Translations under genes and position numbers: made by a program
Shown here: positions 1 to 12,800 of the stretch, piece after piece
Numbering within the stretch: the stretch's first letter is position 1
Layout: each line of letters opens with the position of its first letter
Assembly: GCA_002749535.1 (NCBI GenBank)
Contig: MZZL01000376.1
Location: forward strand, 124,001 to 188,000
DNA from: Apophysomyces variabilis
Taxonomy: Eukaryota > Mucoromycota > Mucoromycetes > Mucorales > Mucoraceae
Direction of reading: 5' to 3'
DNA: 64,000 bases
Notes under the pieces: generated by a model
The model's input: only the letters and a program-made list of their open reading frames with translations
Told to the model about the DNA's origin: nothing
Databases searched by the model: none

Positions 1-983
1 TCTGTGTCCGCAGCTGGTAATGGAGCAGAAACAGTTGGTTCATTCTCCAATGCCGAATCTGCATGTGCAATCCATGATATTTTTGTGTCCGTATATCCGT
101 GAATACCAACATAAAGCATGTCGACATTGGATGGTAGTTGGCTTATGGTCAGTCGACGTTCAGGTTCTGATGTCAGGCTGCTCCATGCATGATTTTCCAA
201 CGTAGGTGATCTGTTGGTTCCCACGACAATATCTAGAAAACGTATCTATGTATATGCGTCTGTGTGTCCGTGTAACCCTTTTTTTTTTCTAATGTAATTA
301 CCTGCATCACCGCTTTCAACAGTAAGTTGGATGGTCAGATTAGGCGAGGATGACGAATGGATGACTAATGGCCAGTATTGATATTGATCCTTTAAGATAT
401 TAGCTGAAATGACCTGATCCATGTGAGCCATATCCGCTTTCAATGTAGGTTGTTGTTCCGTTGTTTGGAAAGGTTCAATATCGACTTCAAGGTCAGTATC
501 TGTAATGCACACAGCTGCTGCGGGTTTAAGGTCGACCACGAGAAACGAGTAATCTCGTGAACCATAACGACACGTTAGCATTTGACCGCTGGTGAGAGTG
601 TTATAATGTGTACGTAATTGGGATTCAAGTGCTGCTCTGTAGTCTGTGATCTCATTATAGTTTGGGGAGAGGGGTCTTAGTTTTGTCCAAGTTCCTTTCG
701 GTAGATCTTTGCGTTGGATCACGATGTGTTGACCGTCTTTTAGATCCATACTGTCTAGCATCCAAGGAGGTATTTGTACTGTTGTTTCACCTAGACCCGA
801 GAATTCTTTGACGCCTCCATGCAGGATGGCCTTTGTATGTGGATGGCGCAGTTCAAAAGTCCATGGGGATTGGTGTTGTTGTTCTGTTTGAAGTAGTTCT
901 TCGAGGGCTGCAGCAGGTAGAATAATCTTGTCGCCACTATTAAGGGTTGGTGTTGCTTCGACTAAGAATGACTTTGTCCACAT
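1..983 (-). CDS. UFD1-domain protein, partial (C-terminus off the left edge)
   Basis: The first exon (983-302) gives about 227 residues. It contains a Ufd1 fold signature: GDKIILPAAAL near residue 18, then a hydrophobic WMLDSM segment, LPKGTWTKLRPLSPNY, and a DLEVDIEP end to the domain. Ufd1 works with Npl4 and Cdc48/p97 to extract ubiquitinated proteins. This protein differs from canonical Ufd1 in having a second module: an intron (301-233) leads to an exon from 232 to base 1 reading DIVVGTNRSPTLENHAWSS and onward. That stretch resembles a pre-peptidase-C-like beta domain rather than the usual Ufd1 tail. The splice joins in phase (G|AT). The start ATG at 983 begins directly before the conserved domain. 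It is therefore probably a larger UFD1-family protein, not the Cdc48 cofactor itself. Family assignment is firm, exact role inferred. Confidence 0.85.
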
Positions 984-1571
984 TGTATATTAAAAGGGAA
1001 GGGGGAGTCTGTTTTCAATAACCGGCGAAATTTAATGTGTGTATTAAATGTGTGTATATGTGTGTGTGTGTTCCAGAACCGTCTATCGGGTTGAAATGGG
1101 GGGCGAAGCCCATTTCCGGAGTGCAATAATTACTAAGAGCCAGGGGGGAAACAAAAAAATTCATTGATGGTCGATCATTGGTGCTTTGGGCGCGCCATAA
1201 TAATGTTAACCGCCCATCTTTATTTCCTTATTGAACATAAGAAAACATAACTGGAAAGAGCAAAGGACAATGATAAGTCTTTGCATAGTCATCGATGCCC
1301 TTGTATGAACTTGGACTAACGAGCAATGTTCGATTGGTCAAACATCCAATATTATCAATCATCATTCAAAAAGGTACCCGCACGCGCACGCGCTTAAATA
1401 AAAGTGTATTTTTGATCTATTCACTTCGGTCGGCGGCCAATTAAAAATGGTCAGTTTAGAGAGGGGCGCAAACTCATTTTCATTGATCCAGACCCAACTC
1501 TTCCTTCCTTCTTCCTTCTTTCTCTTTCCCTTCTTCTTCTTCTTCTCTTTTCATTCTCTATATATCCCACT
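984..1571. promoter_or_regulatory. Divergent intergenic region with TG repeat and pyrimidine tract
   Basis: This stretch separates two divergently transcribed genes. It holds an imperfect TG/TATG dinucleotide repeat at about 1035-1071, a GC-rich alternating run near 1379-1392, and a long CT-rich tract at about 1498-1570 just before the receiver-protein gene. CT-rich tracts ahead of the start codon are common in fungal promoters. I see no coding signal here. Confidence 0.45.
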
Positions 1572-2274
1572 TTGTCCTTTTTCTCATTTTACATGGATTA
1601 TTTTACTTACCCTTCTCGAAGGGCATCAACCATATCATTACCGGCAGATATCGGACGCCAACAACAACATCAACAACGAAGAAGAAGAAGGCGGAGACGA
1701 AGATCAACTCGAACAGACTCTCTCTCATTATTTCCACCATCCCCGATGTCACCCACTATGACTTTGTCGGAAAAAGCACCCTCTGCCTCTCCTGCACTAC
1801 TTCGGCTGTTGTTAGTCGATGACAATCATATCAACCTCCGAATCCTATCCCGACTTTTGACAAAACATTTTGCTGATCAAATTCAACATATGGAACTTGT
1901 ACAAGATGGGTTGGAAGCGCTAAAACTATTATATCACCAACCGTTTGATCTGGTTCTGATGGATATCGACATGCCCATTTTGAATGGTGTGGAAACAACT
2001 CGCCGGATACGCGCCATGGAACATGAAAACTCAAACGTCCCCATCGTAGCCGTAACCACCAACGATACGTTAGACCAGAAACAATTGTATGCAGACATTG
2101 GCATGGTAAAATTTTTTTGTTTACTTATCTGTATGTATTCGTATTGAAACACTCATCCTTTCTGTTCTCTTTTTTCTCTCTCTTTCTTGTTGACAGTGCG
2201 CGTGTATCAGTAAACCAATTATACCAGACGAATTGAAAAAAATCCTCGACCAAGTATTTCCTCGTTTTGCATAA
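1572..2274 (+). CDS. Stand-alone response-regulator receiver protein
   Basis: Exons 1572-2105 and 2197-2274 (intron GTAAAA...GACAG) give up to 203 residues. A second in-frame ATG at 1746 would give 145 residues, and the stretch between the two is Gln/Arg-rich, so the start is uncertain. The receiver domain is complete: the acidic pair in LLLVDDNHINLRIL, the phospho-acceptor Asp in LVLMDIDMP (residue 131 from the first ATG), the Thr in VAVTTND, and the conserved Lys in CISKP, which only appears after splicing. There is no kinase, HPt or DNA-binding domain. The DDNxxN form is typical of receivers served by hybrid histidine kinases. Candida Srr1 is a comparable stand-alone regulator in a stress phosphorelay. 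The partner kinase cannot be seen here. Confidence 0.85.
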
Positions 2275-2705
2275 AACAACAAACAATCGCAATTCAAGAA
2301 AACATCTTTATACACTTATATTACATGAAAAAGAAAGAAAAAAAAAGAGGAATCCTGTTACTAATATCTTTTTGTAAATATCTTTTTCTTATATACATGT
2401 TAAACTTCATTCATTTTTACCTTTTATCTCTTCTTTTCGCAACACATCAAAAAGAAAAAATTGCATAAAACGCTTCAATGCGGAGTATCAGCTCATACAC
2501 AACTCTTCTGATTAATAAACTTATCACATAAGTGAAACCAAAGGGACAAAAACAAAGCTAGTGAGAAAAATCGGGCCCATCCTGAAGGGAAAAAAAAAGA
2601 AAGCAAGAACCCATGAGAAATCAGTCCCATGGCATCAAGGTTTATTACTCGTGATACGGCCACTAACCCATATTGGTTTCTTGTTTATTATTTATCATTG
2701 TATGC
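2275..2705. other. Convergent 3' intergenic region
   Basis: AT-rich sequence between the 3' ends of the receiver gene (+) and glutamate synthase (-). A-rich runs at about 2334-2347 and 2452-2462 could serve 3'-end formation. No gene is seen. Confidence 0.4.
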
Positions 2706-5700
2706 TTAAGCAGAGATTGACTGAATTGCAGATTGCTCTTCTAATCTGCGCTGCCAGATACCGCCCGATACAGGTAAATACGTATTTCCCACCAAATACC
2801 GATCCACTTCTCGTGCACATTGTCGGCCTTCATTAATACCCCAAACAATTAATGATTGTCCCCGCCGGCAATCTCCCGCGGCAAAGATGCCTGGAACAGA
2901 AGTGGCATAGTGCCCCTTGGTCGTCTCGATGGTCTTCCTCGGATCCTGCCTTAATCCGAAAGCGTCGATCAATGAGGTCTCGGGCCCCAAAAATCCCATG
3001 GCTAGAAGTACAAGTTCGGCTTCAAAAAACTCATCCGATCCATCCACTTCAGTCATAGACCATTTTCCCTGAGCATCTTTCGTCCATTCCACACGAATCG
3101 TTTGGATTCCTTGGAGTTTACCATCCTTAACCACAAACGCTTTGGATAATACGCAGTATTCACGAGGATCACGACCGAAATGTGTCTGTACCTCAGCGTG
3201 ACCGTAATCCACACGGAAAATTCGGGGGTACTGTGGCCACGGGTTATCCGTCGCCCGTCCGTCAGGAGGCTGTGGCAAGAGCTCGAAATTGATGACGGAC
3301 TTACAACCTTGGCGAACAGCCGTGCCAATGCAGTCGTTGCCTGTATCGCCACCACCGATCACAATCACATGTTTATCCTTGGCGGATATAACTGGCTCCT
3401 CTTTACCGCTGATAATTTGCTTCGTGTTGCCCTCTAGATAATCCATTGCAAAATGTACACCAGCTGTGTCACGGCCAGGAATGTCCAGATCACGGGGCCA
3501 GGTTGCACCAGTGCAAATGATAGTGGCATCATGCTTCTCCTTTAATTCGACTGCATCCACATCCACACCCACATGAGCATTGCTAACAAAACGTATACCT
3601 TCCGCCTCCATCAAATCTATCCGTCGCTGGACCAAAGATTTATGAAGTTTCATATTCGGAATACCGTACATCAATAGACCGCCCATTCGATCATTACGCT
3701 CATACACCGTTACAAAATGGCCAGCCTTGTTCAGTTGATCAGCTGCCGCTAAACCAGCCGGTCCTGATCCAATAATAGCCACTCGCTTGCCTGTACGCTG
3801 CGCAGGTGGAGAAGGAACAATCCACCCCTCTTCAAAACCCTTATCGATGATAGCTGCCTCGATACTCTTGATGCTCACTGGAGCGGCGATGATTCCCAAT
3901 GTACAAGCTCCTTCGCATGGAGCAGGACATACACGCCCTAGATAACAAAAAGACAGTTCGTCAATGCAAAGGAATTGAAAAAAAAAGAGTTTTTCTTGCT
4001 AATTTACCTGTAAACTCTGGGAAATTATTGGTAAGAAGCAATCGATTAAGCGCTTCCTTCCATTCATCCTTGTATACCAATTCATTCCACTTCGGAATAA
4101 TGTTTCCAATAGGACACCCAGTGTCTGACTGACAGAATGGGATACCACAGTCCATACAGCGGGCTGCTTGTTCATGCAGCTGCGCCCGGCTGAGCCGATG
4201 GTTTATCTCATCCCAATCTTTCACCCGAACCTTTGGAGGACGGTACGAATCATTGCGTCGTCGGTATTTGGAGAATCCTCGGAGTTTATCCAGCTTGGCT
4301 CGTCGTTCCAAGATCGTCTTCTCATCCAGTACGCTATCTTCCACATCCTCTACCGCAGGCTCAGGCTTGGGGACCTGGCGTGCCGGCTGTAGTTTGCGTG
4401 AAGGCTGACGTCTCTGTTGCTCCAACAAATGACGATATTCAATCGGCATCACTTTAACAAAACTGGAAAGGTAGTCGTCGAAATGGTCAAGCACCTCACG
4501 AGCAAACTTAGAACCGGTATAGTGTGCATGATCTTCGATAAGCGTACGTATCTCGTCCACCTCATGAGTTTCATTTAATGTCTCTAGTTCGACCATTTCC
4601 ATATTCACGTTTTTCACCAAACTGCCTTTGATATCCAAAACATAGGCAATGCCGCCCGACATTCCGGCGGCAAAATTACGTCCCGTGCTGCCCAAGATCA
4701 CAACCCGGCCGCCAGTCATATACTCACATCCATGGTCGCCCACACCTTCGCATACAGCATAGGCGCCCGAATTGCGGACACAGAAACGTTCGGCTGCCTG
4801 CCCGGCAAAGAATGCCTGGCCACTTGTGGCGCCATAAAGGCAAACGTTACCTACAATGACATTTTCATGGGATTTGAAATTGCTCGTTCTAGGAGGATAA
4901 ATAGCGATACGCCCTCCAGACAAGCCTTTGCCAACGTAATCATTACTATCGCCTTCCAGCTCAAAGAAGATGCCTGGTGCTAGAAAAGCGCCAAAGGATT
5001 GGCCAGCGGAGCCTTTAAATGTAATATGTATGGTGTCAGGTTCGAGACCTTGCTCACCGAATCGTTTTGAAACCTGATATGACAACGTCGTACCAACAGC
5101 ACGGTCAGTATTCACAATTTCTGTGTCAATCGCTACACGTTCTCTTCTCTCCAATGCTGGCTCAGCCTCGTCCACCAAGTAATTATCGAGTCGGATATGA
5201 AGCTTATGCTGTTGTTTACCGATATTATGCGTCGCTACTCCTGGACGAAGGGTGTGTGCTGGAGTTAAGATAGGTGATAAATCAATGTTGGCCGTTTTGT
5301 AGGTACGTAATGTATCATCCACCTTGAGTAATTCTGCATGACCCACCATATCTTCTATCTTACGGAAACCTAATTTGGCCATAATGGTTCGCACTTCTTC
5401 TGCAACAAAATAAAAGAAATTGATCACATTTTCTGGTGTGCCTTCGAACTTTTGGCGTAGTTCAGGATCTTGCGTGGCAATACCAACAGGACAAGTATTC
5501 TTTCGTGTTTACAATAAAGAAACGAAGTAAAAGTTCATATGAGTGTAGGCGCACATACCTTTTTGTCCATATGCTTACCAAATGACATTTTCGCATCATT
5601 ATGCAACCAAGTGCGATCAATGGCGTAGTAGCAAAGCCCCACTCTTCCGCACCTAGTAGACAGGCTATCGCTACATCGCGGCCAGTCTTGATCTGACCAT

Positions 5701-8700
5701 CTGTTTGGACAACCACTCGACCACGCAAATCATTCAGAACTAAGGTCTGGTGTGTTTCTGCCAATCCCAATTCCCATGGTAGACCTGCATATTTAATCCC
5801 TGTCCAGCGCGAGGCGCCCGTACCACCGTCATGACCAGATATCAGTATATGATCAGCCATCGCTTTTGCTACGCCCGCCGCCACGATACCCACACCAACT
5901 TCCGAGACAAGTTTAACAGAGACACGAGAACGCGGATTGGCACACTTCAGATCATAAATAAGTTGCTTTAGATCCTCAATAGAATAAATATCGTGATGCG
6001 GCGGAGGTGAGATCAGTCCGATGCCAGGCGTGGTCTTACGAGTACTTGCAATTTCTTCGGACACTTTCGCTCCAGCAAGCTCACCTCCCTCCCCAGGCTT
6101 GGCCCCCTGCGCCATTTTGATCTGTATTTCATCTGAATCTGCAAGATAATAACTTGTGACACCGAATCGGCCAGACGCCACTTGTTTAATTGCCGATCGC
6201 AGATTATCCCCGTTTGGTTTCGGAATGGATCGTTCAGGTTTCTCGCCTCCTTCACCTGTATTGGACTTTCCGTTCAACTTGTTCATTGCCGCCGCGAGTA
6301 CGGAATGCGCCTCTATTGAGATCGATCCATAGGACATGGCTCCTGTAGCAAAGCGTTTTACAATTTCAGTCCACGGTTCCACCTCCTCCAAAGGAACTGG
6401 TTTCACATTGTCTGTGCAAAAATCAAGCAGACCTCGCAAGGTGCATTTTATATTCGCTTTGTGAGAAGTTCGAGCATAGATATCATAGGTCGACTGACTC
6501 TTCTGCCGGACAGCGTCCTGGAGATGCGCCACAGCCGATGGTTCAGCAATGTGTGGCTCGCCTCCGTCGCGCCAATGGTATTCACCGGATTCCGGCAGGG
6601 TCAACGGTTGTACAGGATTTCGACGTGGATAGCCCGTTTCGTGCAATGCCAAAGCATCCAAAGCGAAAATATCAAAGGTGGAGCCCTTGATACGCGAGGC
6701 TGTACCGGCAAAACAACGCGAAATGACCGTTTCATCAATGCCTAGAGCTTCAAAAATTTGTGCTCCTTTGTACGACGCAAGCGTCGAGATGCCCATCTTG
6801 GACATCGTCTTCATGATACCATTGTCCGCTGCCTTCTTGTAATTGCTAATGAGTTTGTTCGGTGTCAAGCCCTCTCTGACTGCCCTTTCCCGATAGAGTT
6901 TCAGCATGGTCTCCATGGCCAGATAAGGACAAATCGCATCAGCACCGTACCCTAGCAGGACGCAGAAATGATGAACCTCTCTTGCTTCAGCTGTTTCTAC
7001 AAAGATTGCCACGAGAGCCCGTAGCTTGTTCTGCACCAGATGATGATGAACACCACCCACCGCAATCAAGGAGGAAATAGCAACACGGCAGGTAGACACT
7101 TCTCGATCGGAAAGTAAAATTATACGGTATCCTTCTTCAATGGCTTTGGTTGCTTCCTCGCAAATTCTCTCGAGACAATCAAGATAGCCTTGTACGCCTG
7201 TATTACGCTCAAAGGTGATATCAATTATCTTTATGTTCCATCCTTTATACACAGAGCTCATGTGTTTGATGCATTCCATTTCTGTCAAGGATAAGATGGG
7301 AGAAGGAAGCAATAGCCTTTCGGCTTGAGTCTCGTTGACTTCCAAGATGTTACCCCCTGGACCAACGTAGCATTCCAAGGACATGACGATCTCTTCGCGG
7401 ATAGGATCAATGGGTGGATTTGTCACCTGAGCAAATAATTGTCGAAAATATTCATAGATCAGACGGGGTTGCTGAGAAAGACATGGCAGGGCTGTATCGT
7501 TGCCCATCGAACCCAAAGCCTCCTTACCATCGGAAGCCATGGGCAGCATTAACATATTGAGTTGTTCAAGCGTATAGCCAAACGCCCTCAGCCGGGGATC
7601 GCCATGTACTGAAGTTTCATCCAGTATTGGAATGACGTTATTGGCACCAGTTTTCGTCACTATATCCTCCAATGGGATATGATTCTGCATCCATTTGTCG
7701 AATTCCTTCTTCGAAGCAATGGCCATTTTGAGTTCCTTGTCGTCCACGAGCCGTCCTTCCATCGTGTCGACGAGCAGCATCTTTCCCGGTTGTAGGCGAC
7801 CTTTATGAAGAACAGTTTCTGGTTCCACATATATCGTTCCTACTTCGGATGCGCAGATCATTACGTCCTCCGATGTGATATAGTAGCGGCAAGGTCGAAG
7901 GCCGTTTCGATCCAAGGATGCACCACAGTACCGTCCGTCGGAAAATGTGAAAAGAGCTGGGCCATCCCAAGGTTCCATAAGCGTTGCTGCCCATTGATAA
8001 AACGCTTTTTTCTTTGGTTCTATTCCTGGGTTATTTTGCCATGCCTCCGGAATCATTATCATAATCGCTTCGGGCAATGTCAACACGCCATTGACTACAA
8101 GCAGTTCCAGCACGTTGTCAAAGGCGGAGGAATCCGATCCTCCCTCTTCAACAATGGGATATAACCATTCCAGTTCATCCCCAAACTTGTCCGATGCCAT
8201 AATTCCTTCTCGTGCACGCATCCAGTTTTTGTTTCCTCGCAGAGTGTTGATTTCACCTTTTGAAAAGAAAAAAAAGAAGAGCAAACAAAAAAAAGGTAAG
8301 TAAATCTAACTCTTTGATATAACGAAAGACAGGAGTGCACGTCTAGGCATACCATTGTGAGCACATAGTCGCATAGGTTGGGCACGATCCCAGGATGGAA
8401 AAGTGTTGGTTGAGAATCGAGAATGGACCAGGGCAAAATGAGTCACGTAATGAACGTTCAGTAAGTCGTAAAAATAGGCATAGACTTGCTTTGGTGTTAG
8501 TTGGCCTTTGTATACGATCGTTTTGCTGGACAAGGAGCAAATATAAAACCATTTTTTCATGCTAATCGAGTGTGTCGCATGTTTCCGCAAGACATACAAT
8601 TGACGTTCGAAGCGGTCACTATGCATGGCATGTCGCGGGACCACAAAAGGTTGGAAGATTTCGGGTTCCTTTGCCTTACCGACAGGACCCAAGATGCTGC

Positions 8701-9118
8701 TGTTTCGAGGAACGTTTCTCCAGCAGAGGACATGAAGGTCCAAATGATGTGCCATGTTTTCAAAAATGGCTTGGCACTCGTGGACATGGTCTTGTTTCAT
8801 GAATACGTTTCCCACAGCATATTGCCCTTCGGGAGGCAAACCAACGCCTAGCTCGCGTGTTGCTTCAATCCGGAAAAACGCGTCTGGGATACCCGTCATT
8901 ACACCAGCCCCATCCCCATCGCGAATATCTGCACCACTAGCACCACGATGTGTCATATTGCAGAGTAAGCTGTTCGCATCGCTCAAAACTTTATGAGATC
9001 GACGCCCTTTGATATGAACCATAAATCCGACGCCGCATGAATCTTTTTCATAGTCAGGATCATAAAGTCCTTGAGCGGGCGGGATTGCCTCAGCCCAGGA
9101 TAGGTTATCTTTGGCCAT
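2706..9118 (-). CDS. GLT1: Glutamate synthase [NADH], GOGAT
   Basis: Four exons, 9118-8353, 8256-5579, 5499-4008 and 3937-2706, join exactly in phase to a 2055-residue protein, close to the roughly 2100 of fungal enzymes. It makes two glutamates from glutamine and 2-oxoglutarate with NADH. In order: a type-2 glutamine amidotransferase whose nucleophile is Cys28 in DSCGVGF after a 27-residue propeptide; the FMN-binding synthase domain; an iron-sulfur region spanning the intron at 5578-5500 (KCHL|NTCPVG); a glycine-rich alpha C-terminal domain; then the beta portion with CMDCGIPFC and [11 protein letters not shown] cysteine clusters. Two dinucleotide folds follow, [13 protein letters not shown] and [13 protein letters not shown]. 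The ATG at 9118 follows a good acceptor-like CTTACTGCCAG, so a 5'-UTR intron is likely. No break or missing catalytic residue was seen. Confidence 0.97.
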
Positions 9119-9827
9119 CACAATATCTGGCAGTAAGAAAAAGAAGAAGAACAAGCAAGAAGTCTCTTTTGAACGGGGACACTGTTTCTGTTTTGTTTCC
9201 AAGTGTTGGGGTTTCATTTGCATTGATCGTAGTTTGAAATTTTAGCACCAAAAATAGTAGGGCTGCTGGTGCCAGAGATAACGGTGGTGCTTTTAGCGGG
9301 GTATGACCGTGTCTTCCCGATAAACCGCAAGACATTTCCTTCCTTAGCCTCAGTCTAACACATAACTATCTTTGCTGCGTTTCTTGTCCTAAACTTCCCT
9401 TCAGGATATTTTCCTTTCATTTGCTTCTGCTCTTTTTCCCTAGTATTTTAGAATTTTCTCTTCGCTTTCCTATTTCAATGACGACTCTAAGCATATATCC
9501 GATAACTTCTTTCAGTGCGCAATTGAGACGTCAAATCAACTTGATGCCCACTGTGTCTTCCGATACCTTGATAACATGGTCCAGCTTCGCTTGTTGTTAT
9601 CACGGCACTCATAGCAAATACCTAATGAACAATTATTCCTCAAGCTTGATAGTCTTTGCTCTGTTGCTCAAAACCTAGTTATCACCATTACTCTTGCGTT
9701 ATGTTCTCTATTACGATCAAACTTTATTTCTTGTTATGGTTATCAATGAATTACAGGAGATTAGAAGTAATACTTGTAAAGTAGTCGTGATGCTCCTCTC
9801 TGTAAGATGCTTTTATGATGAACATGA
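9119..9827. other. Intergenic region upstream of GLT1, downstream of the methyltransferase gene
   Basis: On the minus strand the segment just above the GLT1 start is pyrimidine-rich and ends in an acceptor-like TTACTGCCAG at about 9133-9142, suggesting a leader intron. The rest shows only short, non-conserved open frames. Confidence 0.4.
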
Positions 9828-12800
9828 TTATGCGTCAATCCAGTCTTTGACAAGTGCCTCCTTCAATTTGTTGCCAAGGGCAAAGGCTAACGGTACTGGC
9901 ACCGCATTCCCGACTTGCCGATACATATCCTTAACAGAAGCGAATGTGCCGTCTGGCGATGTACTATAGAAAACAAACCAATCTGGGAATCCTTGGGAAC
10001 GTGCACATTCCCGAACGGTTAATACACGACGTTGATTAGGATGGATCACAGTCTATCAGTAGTCAGGTAAGATAAAACATCATCATATTGACTCTTTACC
10101 CCTTGCTTGCCCATAGGAGACATCTCCGTAAGGGTAGTTTGAAACTGACCATTATAGTCAAGACGGCCATATAACCCTTTCCAGCCATTATGACGGGATG
10201 CAGCAGAATCCTGATGAGATAAACACCATGGTTTGAGTTTTTCAGGCAGTGCTGTGAAACAGCATCAGTTAGATCGTTATTCAACTGTGAAGAATACATA
10301 CAGCTATGATCCGCTCCTGGTTTCATTTCAACATTATAGATGCGTTCTACGTTAATGCTATTCCACGCTCTTGTAAAATGATTAAATAACTCGTCACCAG
10401 CGCCAGTACGAATCCAGTCTTGGAAATCTGTGAGTGGAGGATTTGTGTAAGCCTGCTTGATATCTCCAACTATTCCTTGATGACATGCTGGCAGCTGGGG
10501 AACTTTGGAGGCCTTTCTTATATTAATGTCTTCCTTGGTTTCCGGGTATTCCTTGTGAGTGTTTATGTACTCAAAACCAGGAAGCTCTGAGATGGAATCA
10601 CCAACGGTGACAGTCGGCAACGGCGCTTGACCATCGGTTCGTTTCATGTAGCTAAAGGTTTTACCGTCGGGTAAATTGATAGAAAGTGAGGCTGGCTTAG
10701 GAAAGCACGTAATAGGCTGTGGAAAGTCTGGGAGAGAGTATCCAATCTTGCTACCCCAGATGAACAGACGCCGCCGACTTTGGGCAACTCCGTAATGACC
10801 TGCCTGCTGAATGCTAAAACGTGCCTGATAGCCCATGCTAGTCAAGCATCGTAGGATATACTTCACGACACCCATCTTGATACCACCTTTGATACGGTTT
10901 GTCCCTTCTTGCTCTCCTCCGAGCTTGAAATTGACCAGGCCTCTCACGTTTTCCAGCAAAAAGTACTTGGGTTTGTAGAAGTCTACATAGCTTAATGCTG
11001 TGCAAACCAGCGTGTTTTTTATGTCATCGGCCTTTTTATATCGGTTGATACCGCTGTAACCCTGACATGGTGGCCCACAGTAAATAAAATCGACATCCCC
11101 AGGTTTAGGCATGGGCTTTAGGGGACGACCCATGTGGTCATTCATTTCCTTTAGTTGTTCGTTTCGACTATGTTGAGCTATTGCGCGTTCAAGCAGAATG
11201 TTTGCACACTGATTGTAAGCTATTGATCCAGTAAAATTTTTCTCGAAACTCAAAGCGGCACTTGGATAAAATTCAATACTGTATCTCGTGTCGACTACAC
11301 CTGTCATCTCCATACCGCAAGTTAGGCCTCCGCAACCAGAAAAGATGTCGAGTCCAACTAATTTGGGCATGTTCTGTAGGTACTGGTTATGGTTGTTTTG
11401 CGTTTTTTGACGGTTTGCCATGCAAATGTCACACCGTACAAAGTCCTCAATACTGAGCGGCTCGTCTGAATGCTTCTTAGAAACATAAAATGAATCGTAT
11501 TGCTTTTTATATGCCGTAAGATCATCAATCGCATCGATATGATCAACCCAACAAGTGCCTTCAAACAACGAAACATTAACGGTTCGAACATCGTCTGTCT
11601 GGTAGAGTTCACGGGAAGATTTAAACCTCAAGTTATCTTTCTCTACGACTTTGTTATGGTCAAACAATTCAACCAGGTCTGCTCGGATATAAACCCGAAT
11701 TTTGGCTTGAGCTGGTAAACCAAATGCTACCGGAGAGGATCTCCGTTTTGTATTGCGCTTCTTCCGTATAGATCGAGAAAGGCTAGATGGCTCTTCCTCC
11801 TCAATCTTCGTCGTTTCCAGTGCCAGAATCTGACCGATAAGATATGGTTCGTTTGGTTCGCCAGTGGTTATGTACACGAAGTCATGCAGGTGATATTCGT
11901 GGCCTTGGTACCTAAAGCCGTCTTCGGTCCTCGATTGGCCGCTGATCCATATAACCTTATTTTTGTCTTTTTCTTTTGCATGTACCTGGCATGACATGCA
12001 GTCTCGGTAATCGCCAAATATGTCCAATCCATGCTTATTTTCATGAATTTTGGCGTCCTCAAAGACAGCATAGTTGGTATCGTACCAATAACTGTCACCA
12101 CATCAGTATTGGTATTCACTATTTGTATGCATCCCTTACCGATAGAACCAGAAGTTCTTTTGTCTAAATTCAACAGGTTCCTTTTCATTAGCGTCTAGGT
12201 GCATGAGTTGGCATTTGCCCATCACGCAATCTAGGTTATTGTCGCTGCATTCATCTAAAAGGAATAGCTCCCTGTTTCCAGCGAATTCTTGCAGAAGGGT
12301 ATCCTTGCCATGAGAGAAATAGCGTGCATGAAACATGAACTGGTCAGATTCCTCGTACATGTATATAACCCGGGCAAACCATGGACTCTCAGTTCCATTT
12401 CGCAAATAGACGCAATCACCCACTTGTATGAGTTCACTGTCTATTATGGCAGCACCATAATACTTGCGTGCACCTTTGGTGGCTAATATTTCCCCATGCC
12501 AATGCACATGATCTGTGCTTTCTTTGTAGTACACACCATCGTTTCCGTTTTCATCGTCTTGCATGTCCATTGCCGAGGTGACTAACTTGGCTTTCGATGT
12601 AACGATCTCAGCTTCTTCAGCAGCTTCTTTGATTTCTACCAACGGACGCACAAACATATCTTTGGCAATCGCTGAGATGTGAGGTGTCACACAGGTCGAA
12701 TTGAATTTATGCAGTACGTCCTGATTTTTCTGTCTCACAGTTCGACGGCTGCCATTATCGTCTGCTGATGTGTCTGTTGGCTGTCTGTTTGCCTTGGCTT

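Noticed and set aside
1034..1071. TG-rich tract as a telomere-like or origin sequence
   Set aside because: It is a short imperfect dinucleotide repeat in an ordinary intergenic region.
2852..9237. Many plus-strand open frames opposite the glutamate synthase exons
   Set aside because: They are antisense shadows: no family motifs, and the minus strand has a complete, phase-consistent GOGAT.
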